Origin: Balneolaceae bacterium
GTDB lineage: Bacteria; Bacteroidota; Rhodothermia; Balneolales; Balneolaceae
DNA length: 13,588 nucleotides
Assembly: GCA_007118525.1 (NCBI GenBank)
Contig: SKRK01000125.1
Location: forward strand, 1-13,588
Reading direction: 5' to 3'
Position 1 is the stretch's first letter. Every line of letters starts with the position of its first letter. The translations under genes were made by a program, and so were the position numbers. The notes under the pieces are model-generated. The model made no database searches. It saw only the letters and a list, made by a program, of their open reading frames with translations, and was not told where the DNA came from. Positions 5,770-13,588 of this stretch are shown here, one piece after another.

Positions 5770-7285
5770 TATCTGTCCCGATCAGATTAGTAACTCCTGT
5801 TCTCTGCTGGTTCTCTGCGAGGGCAATAATTGCTTCATAGGTTCTATACCGGTTCATAATCTCTTTCACATATTGCACCGGTTCAATACCCCTGGCAAAA
5901 CCATACCGCGCATCCTGGTAATATCGGCGCTGCATAAGTTTTAATAGTGCATCTGCTACATTCTCCCATTCATTGGGGTTCCTATTTGCATCAATCGCCA
6001 ATCTTCGGGCATCAGCCATGTGGCCTAAGCCAACATTGTAGGTTGCCAGTGCCATCGCCCATTGATTTGTGCTGTCCATGTAAGAGTAGTGCCTGAGATG
6101 CTCTTTAATTATACGAGAACCCTCTTTTATGTTAGTGACAGGATCGTAGAGTTTCTCATATTCTGTCTCAACAAATCGGGGAATCACCTGCATCAGGCCA
6201 ACAGCTCCGGCCCAGCTTTTGCTGTTGGGGTTAAAGCTCGACTCCTGGGCTATCATGGCAGTAAGCATCAACCAATCGAGACCCATAGAATCGGCAATAG
6301 CCTGAACCATATCGTCGTATGGTGAAATTATTCCTATGGTTTGATACTGCCATTCGGGATTGTAATACTCTGCAATCTGCCGGCTCTCCTCAAAATATTT
6401 TCTGCGAAGCACATTCAAAAAGGTAGATCTTCTTGGCCTGTCGCGATCTTCTGTAAATCGAAAATGCTTATATAAAAAGCGATTCATTCTGGCTTCAAGA
6501 TCAGGAGAGTTATTTCTGATTGCCCAGGCAATCGTATCTTTTTCAGAAATAACCGGACCCGGAAAGAGCCCATCCATATATCTGTTAGCCGCGTCAAACA
6601 TATTATCATCAGCTACGGTGGCAAGCAGATTGCCCTCTGAAACCTGAACCAATGTCGCCTCTGTATCGAGGGCATCAGAAATCAACTCAATATTTATATC
6701 GTAATTTTTCTCCTCAATCAGGTTTGTGAGAGTTACAAAGTAAGAGCTGTTTCTTCGAACTGAAATTGGGATATCTGATCCGGAGAGTTCCTCAAGTGTC
6801 TCAGGATAGGGACTTATTTGAGATGAGAAGACCAGCATTTGATCCACTAGATTGTAGGGCCTTGTGAAACTTACGATTTCACGGCGCTCCGGTGTTATTG
6901 TGTAGTTCGCAGCAATTACATCCCCGGCACCGCTGTTAAGCAGATCAAATGGGTTTTCATCAGCACCAACTATAACAACTTCCAGGGCCAGGTCATTTTC
7001 TCTTGCAAATTCACGTACCAACTCATATTCGAACCCGACTTCTATGCCCTGATTCAGAAAGTAGGTGTTTGAACTGTAGTGAGTGATCATCCGGAGTACT
7101 CCACTGTTACTTATCTCAGCGAAATCTCTTGCTACAGGTTCAGTTACCGTAACAGGTGAGTGCAGTTCAGATTCAACTTTTACTTCTTCTTGATCTGCTT
7201 CAGTACACGCACTAATCGCAAAAACGACAGCGATTAACGTTACTGACCATACTCTCACTTTTCTTATTATAGAATATAATTCCAT
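5753..7285 (-). CDS. mltF: Membrane-bound lytic murein transglycosylase F-like lipoprotein (MltF)
   Basis: A 510-residue protein, close to E. coli MltF in length and architecture. The signal peptide ends I-S-A-C, so Cys27 is the likely lipidated residue. Residues about 60-290 form a periplasmic solute-binding (SBP_bac_3) module starting S-G-V-L-R-M-I-T-H-Y and including R-R-E-I-V-S-F-T-R-P-Y. Residues about 322-450 form a family 1 lytic transglycosylase (SLT) domain: M-I-A-Q-E-S-S-F with catalytic Glu348, A-G-A-V-G-L-M-Q (359-366) and A-T-Y-N-V-G (414-419). It cleaves the MurNAc-GlcNAc bond to leave 1,6-anhydroMurNAc; in MltF the SBP module binds muropeptides and controls activity. The gene stands alone and has a long structured leader. 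The tail runs antisense into the phosphatase gene with no room for a terminator. Confidence 0.93.
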   Translation of the reverse strand: MELYSIIRKVRVWSVTLIAVVFAISACTEADQEEVKVESELHSPVTVTEPVARDFAEISNSGVLRMITHYSSNTYFLNQGIEVGFEYELVREFARENDLALEVVIVGADENPFDLLNSGAGDVIAANYTITPERREIVSFTRPYNLVDQMLVFSSQISPYPETLEELSGSDIPISVRRNSSYFVTLTNLIEEKNYDINIELISDALDTEATLVQVSEGNLLATVADDNMFDAANRYMDGLFPGPVISEKDTIAWAIRNNSPDLEARMNRFLYKHFRFTEDRDRPRRSTFLNVLRRKYFEESRQIAEYYNPEWQYQTIGIISPYDDMVQAIADSMGLDWLMLTAMIAQESSFNPNSKSWAGAVGLMQVIPRFVETEYEKLYDPVTNIKEGSRIIKEHLRHYSYMDSTNQWAMALATYNVGLGHMADARRLAIDANRNPNEWENVADALLKLMQRRYYQDARYGFARGIEPVQYVKEIMNRYRTYEAIIALAENQQRTGVTNLIGTDINRRP

Positions 7286-7301
7286 GAATTATGATTTACT
7301 T

Positions 7302-7315
7302 CCTGTTTAAACAGG
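7302..7315. repeat. 14-bp perfect palindrome at the transglycosylase ribosome binding region
   Basis: CCTGTTTAAACAGG, fully self-complementary. On the minus strand its last three bases are the start of AGGAAG (7304-7299), the only Shine-Dalgarno-like site before the ATG, 13 bases from it. A dimeric regulator bound here would lie inside the transcribed leader. Confidence 0.5.
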
Positions 7316-7332
7316 CGTACCCACATCCCTCT

Positions 7333-7363
7333 TTACCGGGCCAAGCCTTTGTTGTACCGGTAA
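7333..7363 (-). repeat. Inverted repeat in the transglycosylase leader
   Basis: TTACCGG (7333-7339) and CCGGTAA (7357-7363), perfect 7-bp arms with a 17-base loop, GC-richer than its surroundings. In RNA from the minus strand it would form a stem about 45-75 nt before the start codon. A second, weaker one is AACGAA (7387-7392) with TTCGTT (7405-7410). Confidence 0.4.
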
Positions 7364-7414
7364 TTGCGTGCCTTATTGCTTTCATAAACGAATCTTACAG
7401 GTATTTCGTTGCGC

Positions 7415-7445
7415 CAAAATTACGCACAACCCCTTGAACGACATA
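7415..7445 (-). promoter_or_regulatory. Probable promoter of the transglycosylase gene
   Basis: Read on the minus strand, TAATTTTG (7422-7415) matches TAnnTTTG exactly, and 19 bases upstream lies TATG (7445-7442), one mismatch from TTTG. Transcription would begin near 7409, giving a leader of roughly 120 nt that includes the inverted repeats and the 14-bp palindrome. Confidence 0.45.
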
Positions 7446-7450
7446 CTATT

Positions 7451-7463
7451 AGTTTATTAAACT
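7451..7463. repeat. 13-bp palindrome just upstream of the transglycosylase promoter
   Basis: AGTTTA-T-TAAACT, perfect arms of 6. It lies a few bases beyond the TATG box of the minus-strand promoter, where an activator could bind. In AT-rich DNA such palindromes arise by chance, so weight is low. Confidence 0.3.
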
Positions 7464-7621
7464 TTATTTCAGCAAAAATTGATTGTTAAATCGTATACAC
7501 TAAGTTATATGAAATGCCTAAGATCAACAAAATATTCAACCAAATATGATGATTTCCTAATGAAATTATCTGATTAAACATCATATTAATAATGAGATGA
7601 CTATTAATTACTGCATGTTAT

Positions 7622-8542
7622 TTAATCTGGTTTTCTATTGACCAGGCGCCGGGTCCATGATAAGCTTACACCGGCAACAATCACAACCATGGCCGAAAGT
7701 GACAGAACGGATGGAATCTCTCCAAATATGAAAAATGCAGCAATCGCCGCTACCACTGCTTCTGAGAGAACCAGCGTAGACAGTAGCGTAGGTGAAACAT
7801 ATTTCACTGCGTAGTTCATGGCACCATGGCCAAGAATTGTAGGGCCGGCTGCAAGTGCTACGCCCACCAGTACAGCCGTGGTACTTAGAACAGGAAATCC
7901 ACCCACCCAGATAAGCGTCAATACGGCACAGGTAATTGCTGCATAAAGATACACATAGAATACGTAGTCAATCCATTCGGTATGTTGACGTATAGACCGG
8001 CCCAGCAGGAAGTAGATCACAAAAATTACAGCTGAAATAAATGCGAGTGAGTTACCCAGCAGTGCGTCAGGAAATTGATCCATCTGGGTATCATCAGCCA
8101 ATCCAAGCAGTACAGACCCTCCAAACGCCACAAATACACCAATCCAAACAAGCGGCCGGAAATTTTTCCTGAAAATTAAACTTTCAGCAATGATCAGCAT
8201 TACCGGGTGCATGGTTACCAAAACTGAAGCTGAAGCTACGGATGTGTAGTGGAGAGAAGCAATCCATAGCGTGAAATGCATCCCCAAACTTACACCGGCG
8301 GCGATAAGCAGATAAAACTTTGCCCCGTTTTCCGACAGCATTTTTAGTGTAGCCCTTTTTGGCCACCAAAATGGAAGAAGCATTAAAACCGCAAAACCGG
8401 TTCGCATGGCAGCCAGGGCAAGGGGTTCAACATCGGTGGCAAAGCGAACCAGAATTGGGGCAAAACCAAACGTCATCAACCCTGCAATGAGCAGCAAGAC
8501 AACTTTTAGAAGGGGGGTATCATTTTGTTCTGTTCCTTTCAA
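7622..8542 (-). CDS. EamA/DMT-family membrane transporter
   Basis: A 306-residue inner-membrane protein with about ten hydrophobic segments arranged as two EamA repeats (about 12-147 and 165-297), the standard length and layout of the drug/metabolite transporter 10-TMS group. Typical signatures are present: L-H-Y-T-S-V-A-S-A-S-V-L-V-T-M-H-P in repeat 1 and A-V-K-Y-V-S-P-T-L-L-S-T-L-V-L-S-E-A-V in repeat 2, followed by F-G-E. Members export amino acids, metabolites or drugs; no substrate can be assigned. The start is TTG at 8542, 7 bp after the stop of the DUF4293 gene. The next in-frame ATG (residue 23) lies inside the first membrane helix and would destroy it, so TTG with translational coupling is the better choice. 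No clear terminator follows. Confidence 0.88.
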   Translation of the reverse strand: MKGTEQNDTPLLKVVLLLIAGLMTFGFAPILVRFATDVEPLALAAMRTGFAVLMLLPFWWPKRATLKMLSENGAKFYLLIAAGVSLGMHFTLWIASLHYTSVASASVLVTMHPVMLIIAESLIFRKNFRPLVWIGVFVAFGGSVLLGLADDTQMDQFPDALLGNSLAFISAVIFVIYFLLGRSIRQHTEWIDYVFYVYLYAAITCAVLTLIWVGGFPVLSTTAVLVGVALAAGPTILGHGAMNYAVKYVSPTLLSTLVLSEAVVAAIAAFFIFGEIPSVLSLSAMVVIVAGVSLSWTRRLVNRKPD

Positions 8543-8549
8543 AGGTAAA

Positions 8550-8957
8550 TTATCGAATTCGATCCATCGATTTCACAAGCTCCTCATCTTTCTTGATAGA
8601 TCTGCCGGCCAGCCAAAACATAGCGAGTGCAATTACAATTAACCCGGAACTCAGAACTTCTCTCCATAAAAATGTACCAAATCCACCAAGAGAAAAGAGG
8701 ACCCCTGCAGCAAAACCCAGGCCAACAATCTGAATGTATGTTGCCATTTTCACCCATTTGAGCTGGTTTATTCTGTTTTTGAACAGGAAAATGGAGACTA
8801 ATGCAATAATCATTGCAAGCGTGAGCGAAATGGCAAAACCAAGACCAATCCAGCCGGCCGGGTCGTTAACGGCATGGCGATAGATCGGAGTAAAAAAAAC
8901 AATCAGGTTAGCAATTACGGCAAAAGCGAGAAAAATAGTCTGAGGTCGTTGTATCAC
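8550..8957 (-). CDS. DUF4293 family membrane protein
   Basis: A 135-residue protein with four membrane helices (about 7-25, 34-61, 72-92, 99-117). It begins M-I-Q-R-P-Q-T and ends R-S-I-K-K-D-E-E-L-V-K-S-M-D-R-I-R. Both ends are hallmarks of DUF4293, a family found in Bacteroidota and close relatives; the basic and acidic tail after the last helix is cytoplasmic. The function of the family is not known. The start is GTG at 8957, which yields the conserved M-I-Q-R N-terminus; no Shine-Dalgarno is visible. It is first in a two-gene unit with the EamA transporter 7 bp downstream. The pairing may be incidental. Confidence 0.88.
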   Translation of the reverse strand: MIQRPQTIFLAFAVIANLIVFFTPIYRHAVNDPAGWIGLGFAISLTLAMIIALVSIFLFKNRINQLKWVKMATYIQIVGLGFAAGVLFSLGGFGTFLWREVLSSGLIVIALAMFWLAGRSIKKDEELVKSMDRIR

Positions 8958-8997
8958 GTTGAGTCTGTTAATGAGTTAGTTGATTCCAAAAAATACA

Positions 8998-9046
8998 AAA
9001 AAACGGGCAGATCTCATTTTATTAAGAACAGATCTGCCCGTTTTTT
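8998..9046 (-). terminator. Intrinsic terminator of the RND efflux operon
   Basis: Perfect 17-bp inverted repeat: AAAAAACGGGCAGATCT (8998-9014) and its complement (9030-9046), with a 15-base loop. Read on the minus strand, the hairpin ends in a U-tract 22 bp past the RND stop codon. The outer A/T pairs make it formally bidirectional. It separates the RND operon from the DUF4293 gene. Confidence 0.93.
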
Positions 9047-9067
9047 AAATTACTTTAAAGCTCAAAA

Positions 9068-12000
9068 TTATCTCAAGCTTGACACTCTACCGGCAAGCGA
9101 ATCGAAAGCTGAATAGAGCACCGGAACCACAACCAGTGTGAGGAATGTGGCAAATGTAAGGCCGCTTATAATTGCAATACCCATCGGCCCCCAGAATGCT
9201 GTACTCTCTGAACCGAATTGGAATCTTGGGTCAAAACTGATAAACAGCTCTACAAAGTCGATATTAATCCCAAAAGTAAGCGGTACAAGACCCAGAATGG
9301 TTGTTAATGCAGTAAGTATAACCGGCCTGAAACGAATAAGACCTGCTTCAATGATAGCATTTTTCTTCTGCATTCCCTTCTCGCTAAGCTGTTTCACATA
9401 ATCCAGGAGCACAATATTGTTAACACACACAATTCCTGCAAGTGATATGATCCCAATAAAGGTCATCAGCCCAAAAGGCGTTCGTGTCAATATAAGTCCC
9501 AGTAGTACCCCAATAAGGCTTAGCCCAACCGCGATCATGATAATAAGTGGAGATATTATACTGTTAAATTTTGCAAGCATCACCAGGAAAATCAGCGCAA
9601 AACCAACCATCAGCGCGGTGGTCAAAAATCCAAATGCTTCATCCTGATCTTCACTTTCACCGGTATATTTCATGGTATACCCGGCAGGCAGGTTCTGCTG
9701 ATAATCAGCTAACACCTCCTGTGCTTTTGCAAGTACTTCGGGGCCGCTGAAACCGGGTGCCGCCTGGCCTTCAACAGTAGCTGTTCGCTGCAGGTTTAAT
9801 CGGGTTATTGAACCAAGTCCGACCCCTTCCCTGAATTCTGCAACAGAAACTAACGGTATCCGGGCACCGGCAGGATTCATGATATTAAGATTTCTCAGGC
9901 TTTCCAGGTCCTGTCGATCTTCAGGACGCAACCTGACCACAATATCATATTCATCTTCCCCATCTCGCCATTTACTGGCATCAAGACCGTTATTTGCGAT
10001 ACGTATGGTTTGTGCTATATCTGACATGGAAAGGCCGAAACGGCTTGCCCGCTCGTAATCTACCAGTATACTATACTCGGGTAAACCGCCGCTCACATTG
10101 TTTCTTACATCAACAAGCCCCGGTACTGCCCGGGTAGCTGAAGCTTCAATTAGTTTGTCGGTTATTTCGCGGGTAATACGCACAATTTCATCAAAATCTT
10201 CACCAGAAACTTCAATATTAACCGGTGCTCCGGTTGGCGGTCCCTGCTGTTCTCCCTCAATATTCACCATAATATCAGGAATATCCCGTACTACTTCGCG
10301 CAGTTTTGTCAAGGTTCGGGCTGATGGTTCTGGTCTGTCGCCAAAATCAACCAGGTTCACAGTGAGCCTAGAAAGTTCCGGACTTTGCCCGCCGCCGCCG
10401 AAAAATGGATCCCCTGAAACCCCCACATTGATCTGAATATTTTCAATATTGGCTTTTACAAGAGGATCTTCATCAATCAGGGTATAGATTCGCTGTTGAA
10501 CCGATTCTGCAATCTTGTTGCTGGAGTTTACATTCATTCCGATTGGCCCTTCCAGCTCAATGATGATCCTGTTAGGGTCGGTTTGAGGGAAAAATTCAAC
10601 TCCGGTTGGAGCCAGCGAAAACATAGCAAAAATTGAAAACAGAACTCCAATAACCGAGTTCAACATTAATGCTCTGTTGTCGGTAAGAATGAGCGGTTTA
10701 TCAGATTTTCGCAACAACCCAACCCCTCCTACAACGATCAGAATAGCCGGTACAGATAAGAGTACCATCCACACTGTACTGCTCACCACGCTGCCTATGG
10801 ATACCAAAAGCAGAATAGTAACATTCAATAAACCGAGCAGCAAGCCCACAATTATCGACACCATACCGCCTCTGAAAATCGCTTCAAAGAAATGTACTAC
10901 AATCAGCAACGCTCCAATAGCACCTAACACGCCGGCTATGGCAAACAGTATTATGGAAGCAGGTGAGAAGAGCCCAACTACTCCTCCCAATATTGCAAGC
11001 AGCAGCGCAAGCGTTAAACTGCCAAGTGCAAGGGTGTTTCTCAGCATCGCATATTTCACACTGTAATCCCGCTTCAGAAATGTACGAAGCATCACTTTGT
11101 AGTACTGAAGAATGCGGGGCAATGTTTTTTCTGTGAAAACATCCGAAGCCGGCTTGATGATAAATTTAAAGGTGACAACGAAAAACACAATGGTGAGCAA
11201 GGTTACCATCAAGGTGGTAAAATTTGCCATCCCTATCGCTATAGCGGCAAAAATTGCTACCCCAATACCGATCCCTTTCAACAATATTGAGGTCGGTTTC
11301 TTCTCTTCAGTATCCAGACGCACAAGATATGCCGTCAGTACCGGGTATAAAACCAGCGCTACAAACAGCGAACATAATAGCACAATGATCAAAGTGAGCG
11401 GTAAATAGCCCATAAACTGTCCAATAATACCCGGCCAAAAAGTCATGGGTATAAAGGCGGCCAACAGGGTTGATGTGGCAGCTATTAATGCGAAACCTAC
11501 TTCATTCGTAGCCAGCCTGGCAGCTTCAAAACGTTCATAACCCATCTCTCTGTAGCGGTAAATATTTTCAACTACAACAATTGAGTTATCAACCAACAGA
11601 CCCAGGGCAATTATCAAACTGAAAAGGATAATAAAATTGGCTGAATACCCCAGGCTAAACAGTACAATAAAACCAACCAGAATCGATAGTGGAACAGCTG
11701 TACCCACAAGCAATGCATTTCGTACACCTAAAAAGAATACAAGAACCAGTACAACAAATAACATACCGCTGATAATACTGTTCTCGAGGTCTGAAATGAG
11801 CTTTGTGATGTCTTCACTTTGATCACCGGTTATGATCACACTGGTACCTTCAGGTATGGGGAACGCTTCAACTATAGCCATCACCTCTTCAACGGTGTCC
11901 AGAATGTTAACACCCGGCCTTTTTTTGATATTGAGGCTGATTACCTGATTGTCCTGAATATCCTCATCAGCAAGCTCTACTTTTCGTCCATTCTCTTCAA

Positions 12001-12847
12001 CTTTATATGCCCGGAGCCTTGCAAAGCTTTCACGGTCTTTGAAACCGAACAATACATTTGCAACATCTCTCATATATACAAGACCCGGGCCATGCGGGCC
12101 TTCACCCATAGGACGGGCCACAACAAGGTTTTCAATCTCAGCAGGGTCTGTAAACTCTCCGCTTACCCGCACGAGATAACTCATCATGTCCACATCCACT
12201 GTTCCACCCGGTATGGTCAGGTTTTGAGATTGTATTGCATTCACCAGTTGTCCAAAACCGAGGCCGTATCCGTTTAGGGCGGCTAGCTCCACATTTACCT
12301 GCACCTCGCGTTCAACCTTACCAACCATCTCAACCTCACGAATCCCGGATGCTGTTTCAATGGCCTCTTCAAGTCTCTCTGCTACTTCGGTTAGTCTTGA
12401 AAGCGGGTAATCTGCTGCAAGATTGATGGTCATAATCGGAAAGTCATCTAAATCGATCTCGATTATGAAGGGTTCTTCGGCATCGGGCGGGAGTTCGGTT
12501 CTGGCCAGGTCTACCCTCTCCCTAACTCGCTGGCTGGCCTCGCTAAGTGGAATATCAAGGTCAAACTCAACTACAACACTGCTAAAACTCTCCGTTGTTG
12601 TTGAGCGAATGTCTTTCACTCCGCTTATTCCCTGCAGTTCCCTCTCTATTGGCTGCGTAATCAGCGACTCCATATCTGAAGGTGAGATACCGGGATATAT
12701 GGTATTCACGATAAAGATTGGAATTTCAATTGACGGGTTAGACTCCTTTGGAATAGAGCTGTAGCTAAAAGCACCGGCAATCACCAGGATTGCGGTAAGC
12801 ACTATAACTACTGTCCGGTTTTTGAGTGTTAATTCGGTTAATTTCAT
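9068..12847 (-). CDS. RND efflux permease (AcrB-like/HAE1) with extra membrane segments
   Basis: A 1259-residue inner-membrane permease, the proton-driven pump of a tripartite efflux system, about 200 residues longer than the usual 1020-1050. The first half is canonical: TM1 (about 11-30), the porter-domain start S-I-P-K-E-S-N-P-S-I-E-I-P, TM2-TM6 (about 358-510) and TM4 motif G-L-L-V-D-N-S-I-V-V-V-E-N (Asp420). The second half is also recognisable: F-F-P-Q-T-D-P-N (752-759), porter region 760-1065, TM8-TM12 (about 1074-1248). Between them lie about six helices beyond the expected set: two at 528-565 and about four within 629-748. TM10 reads C-V-N-N-I-V-L-L-D-Y, with Val where AcrB has Lys940. 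It follows the adaptor gene by 45 bp and ends before a strong terminator. Substrate unknown; drugs, lipids or bile-salt-like compounds are possible. Confidence 0.93.
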   Translation of the reverse strand: MKLTELTLKNRTVVIVLTAILVIAGAFSYSSIPKESNPSIEIPIFIVNTIYPGISPSDMESLITQPIERELQGISGVKDIRSTTTESFSSVVVEFDLDIPLSEASQRVRERVDLARTELPPDAEEPFIIEIDLDDFPIMTINLAADYPLSRLTEVAERLEEAIETASGIREVEMVGKVEREVQVNVELAALNGYGLGFGQLVNAIQSQNLTIPGGTVDVDMMSYLVRVSGEFTDPAEIENLVVARPMGEGPHGPGLVYMRDVANVLFGFKDRESFARLRAYKVEENGRKVELADEDIQDNQVISLNIKKRPGVNILDTVEEVMAIVEAFPIPEGTSVIITGDQSEDITKLISDLENSIISGMLFVVLVLVFFLGVRNALLVGTAVPLSILVGFIVLFSLGYSANFIILFSLIIALGLLVDNSIVVVENIYRYREMGYERFEAARLATNEVGFALIAATSTLLAAFIPMTFWPGIIGQFMGYLPLTLIIVLLCSLFVALVLYPVLTAYLVRLDTEEKKPTSILLKGIGIGVAIFAAIAIGMANFTTLMVTLLTIVFFVVTFKFIIKPASDVFTEKTLPRILQYYKVMLRTFLKRDYSVKYAMLRNTLALGSLTLALLLAILGGVVGLFSPASIILFAIAGVLGAIGALLIVVHFFEAIFRGGMVSIIVGLLLGLLNVTILLLVSIGSVVSSTVWMVLLSVPAILIVVGGVGLLRKSDKPLILTDNRALMLNSVIGVLFSIFAMFSLAPTGVEFFPQTDPNRIIIELEGPIGMNVNSSNKIAESVQQRIYTLIDEDPLVKANIENIQINVGVSGDPFFGGGGQSPELSRLTVNLVDFGDRPEPSARTLTKLREVVRDIPDIMVNIEGEQQGPPTGAPVNIEVSGEDFDEIVRITREITDKLIEASATRAVPGLVDVRNNVSGGLPEYSILVDYERASRFGLSMSDIAQTIRIANNGLDASKWRDGEDEYDIVVRLRPEDRQDLESLRNLNIMNPAGARIPLVSVAEFREGVGLGSITRLNLQRTATVEGQAAPGFSGPEVLAKAQEVLADYQQNLPAGYTMKYTGESEDQDEAFGFLTTALMVGFALIFLVMLAKFNSIISPLIIMIAVGLSLIGVLLGLILTRTPFGLMTFIGIISLAGIVCVNNIVLLDYVKQLSEKGMQKKNAIIEAGLIRFRPVILTALTTILGLVPLTFGINIDFVELFISFDPRFQFGSESTAFWGPMGIAIISGLTFATFLTLVVVPVLYSAFDSLAGRVSSLR

Positions 12848-12892
12848 AATATAAAGCCTGTCATAAATTTCTTCCCCTGTCTCTGTCTTTAC

Positions 12893-13588
12893 TTAATATG
12901 AAGCTACCGGCCGCTCCTGGTCTCTCAGGCGCTTGGCACGTTCAATACTGCTTTCATTTGTAATTACGTTGAGCTCATCCCCGATACTCAGGTTTCGCAT
13001 CCCCACTACTACCACTTCATCACCATCACTAATCCCTTCAAGAATTTGCACCAGCGGGCCGGAAGCTGTACCTGTTCTGACTTCAACCAGTTCCGCAATT
13101 TTTCGGCCATTCTCTTCCCTGGAAATAAATACAAATGAACCGGTCTCATCTCTGACTATTGCGGTTCGCGGGATAACTACGACATCTTCGAGCGTCTCTC
13201 TTTTCACTCTCAGGTCAACGACCATATCCGGCTTGATGATCTCTTGAGGATTAGCGAGCTCTACTTCAATTGTATACGTGCGGGTTTCCGGATCGATAAC
13301 ATTCCCGGAATAACTAATGGTTGCCGTTCTCTCACCTCCTCCAACAGAACGTATATTCACCACAACTTCACTACCCTCCCTGATTTCAGTTGAGTATCGC
13401 TCAGGTATTCCGGCCAAGACTCTAACTCTGTCGGTATTAACCAGTCTTACTACAGGCATTCCCGGATTTATCAGTTCACCGGTACGAATCATTCTCTCTT
13501 CAATACGGCCTTCAAATGGAGCTTCGATATTTGCATCCTGCAGCTGCTTGCTGGCCTGATCCAGTTGAGCTTTTGCCTGATCGCGCTG
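12893..13588 (-). CDS. RND periplasmic adaptor subunit (membrane fusion protein), C-terminal part
   Basis: Partial: 231 residues are visible, reading in frame to the right edge (an ATG at 13492 is internal). The order follows the HlyD/AcrA family. The end of the helical hairpin carries Q-A-K-A-Q-L-D-Q-A-S-K-Q-L. The second half of the lipoyl domain reads A-N-I-E-A-P-F-E-G-R-I, then G-E-L-I-N-P-G-M-P-V-V-R-L. A beta-barrel domain contains V-L-A-G-I-P-E-R-Y and D-P-E-T-R-T-Y-T-I-E-V, and the membrane-proximal domain contains V-V-I-P-R-T-A-I-V and I-S-D-G-D-E-V-V-V-V-G. It would bridge the RND permease and an outer-membrane channel. It is upstream of and co-directional with the permease gene, clearly one operon. 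The signal sequence, and perhaps a TolC-like or TetR-like gene, would lie beyond the edge. Confidence 0.93.
   Translation of the reverse strand, partial: QRDQAKAQLDQASKQLQDANIEAPFEGRIEERMIRTGELINPGMPVVRLVNTDRVRVLAGIPERYSTEIREGSEVVVNIRSVGGGERTATISYSGNVIDPETRTYTIEVELANPQEIIKPDMVVDLRVKRETLEDVVVIPRTAIVRDETGSFVFISREENGRKIAELVEVRTGTASGPLVQILEGISDGDEVVVVGMRNLSIGDELNVITNESSIERAKRLRDQERPVASY

Larger units (their letters stand above)
7286..7621. other. Intergenic region holding the transglycosylase leader
   Basis: A 336-bp gap between two minus-strand genes. The right part (7464-7621) is AT-rich, with no gene and no convincing terminator for the transporter gene seen. The left part holds a promoter-like site, several inverted repeats and a perfect 14-bp palindrome in front of the transglycosylase gene. 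No known riboswitch consensus was recognised. Confidence 0.6.

Noticed and set aside
7286..7440. Known riboswitch or tRNA upstream of the transglycosylase gene
   Set aside because: Compared by eye with c-di-AMP, c-di-GMP and cobalamin consensus elements and with a tRNA cloverleaf; none matched, so only the inverted repeats are reported.
7564..7605. Imperfect inverted repeat CATC...GATG after the EamA transporter gene as its terminator
   Set aside because: The arms have internal mismatches and no A-tract lies on the correct side for minus-strand termination.
1..13588. CRISPR array, insertion sequence, phage, toxin-antitoxin or defence island
   Set aside because: No periodic repeats, transposase or integrase motifs, or recognisable defence domains were seen; all long genes are ordinary chromosomal families.

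Overview
The window looks like chromosomal DNA from a Bacteroidota-type Gram-negative bacterium, most likely a Balneolota/Rhodothermota-like lineage. This placement is an inference. The signs are a DUF4293 membrane protein (essentially restricted to Bacteroidota and relatives), promoter-like sites of the TTTG-N19-TAnnTTTG type, moderate GC with AT-rich intergenic DNA, lipoproteins and a small outer-membrane barrel ending in Phe, and periplasmic machinery (MltF-type lytic transglycosylase, RND efflux) that implies an outer membrane. No rRNA, tRNA, CRISPR array, insertion sequence or phage gene was recognised. The content is housekeeping and envelope-related rather than an obvious mobile island.

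Layout, left to right. (1) The 3' end of an amidohydrolase of the type often fused to TolB repeats (+), convergent with an orphan FbpC/PotA-like ABC ATPase (-). (2) A SPOR-domain lipoprotein (+) convergent with a small outer-membrane beta-barrel protein (-), with a textbook bidirectional terminator between them. (3) A 407-bp intergenic region with two strong palindromes, an orphan intrinsic terminator (candidate small RNA) and a near-perfect Bacteroidota promoter. (4) A three-gene operon (+) forming a complete partner-switching module: STAS antagonist, HATPase anti-sigma-type kinase, and GAF-GAF-PP2C phosphatase, with no sigma factor beside it. (5) An MltF-like lytic transglycosylase (-) whose 3' end overlaps the phosphatase gene by 17 bp and whose long leader has several inverted repeats. 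(6) A two-gene unit (-) of DUF4293 protein and EamA/DMT transporter. (7) An RND efflux operon (-): adaptor (cut by the right edge), then an unusually long 1259-residue RND permease, closed by a strong terminator.

Working together: the STAS/kinase/phosphatase genes should form one signalling switch. The GAF-regulated phosphatase would dephosphorylate the STAS protein, which then sequesters the kinase from an unidentified target. The SPOR lipoprotein and MltF both act on peptidoglycan but are separately transcribed. The adaptor and RND permease form the inner part of a tripartite pump whose outer-membrane channel is not in view.

The items most worth a second look are the possible small RNA/operator region before the partner-switch operon, the sigma-less partner-switch module, the extra membrane segments in the RND permease, and the structured leader of the transglycosylase gene. 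Nothing here is clearly a wholly new system.
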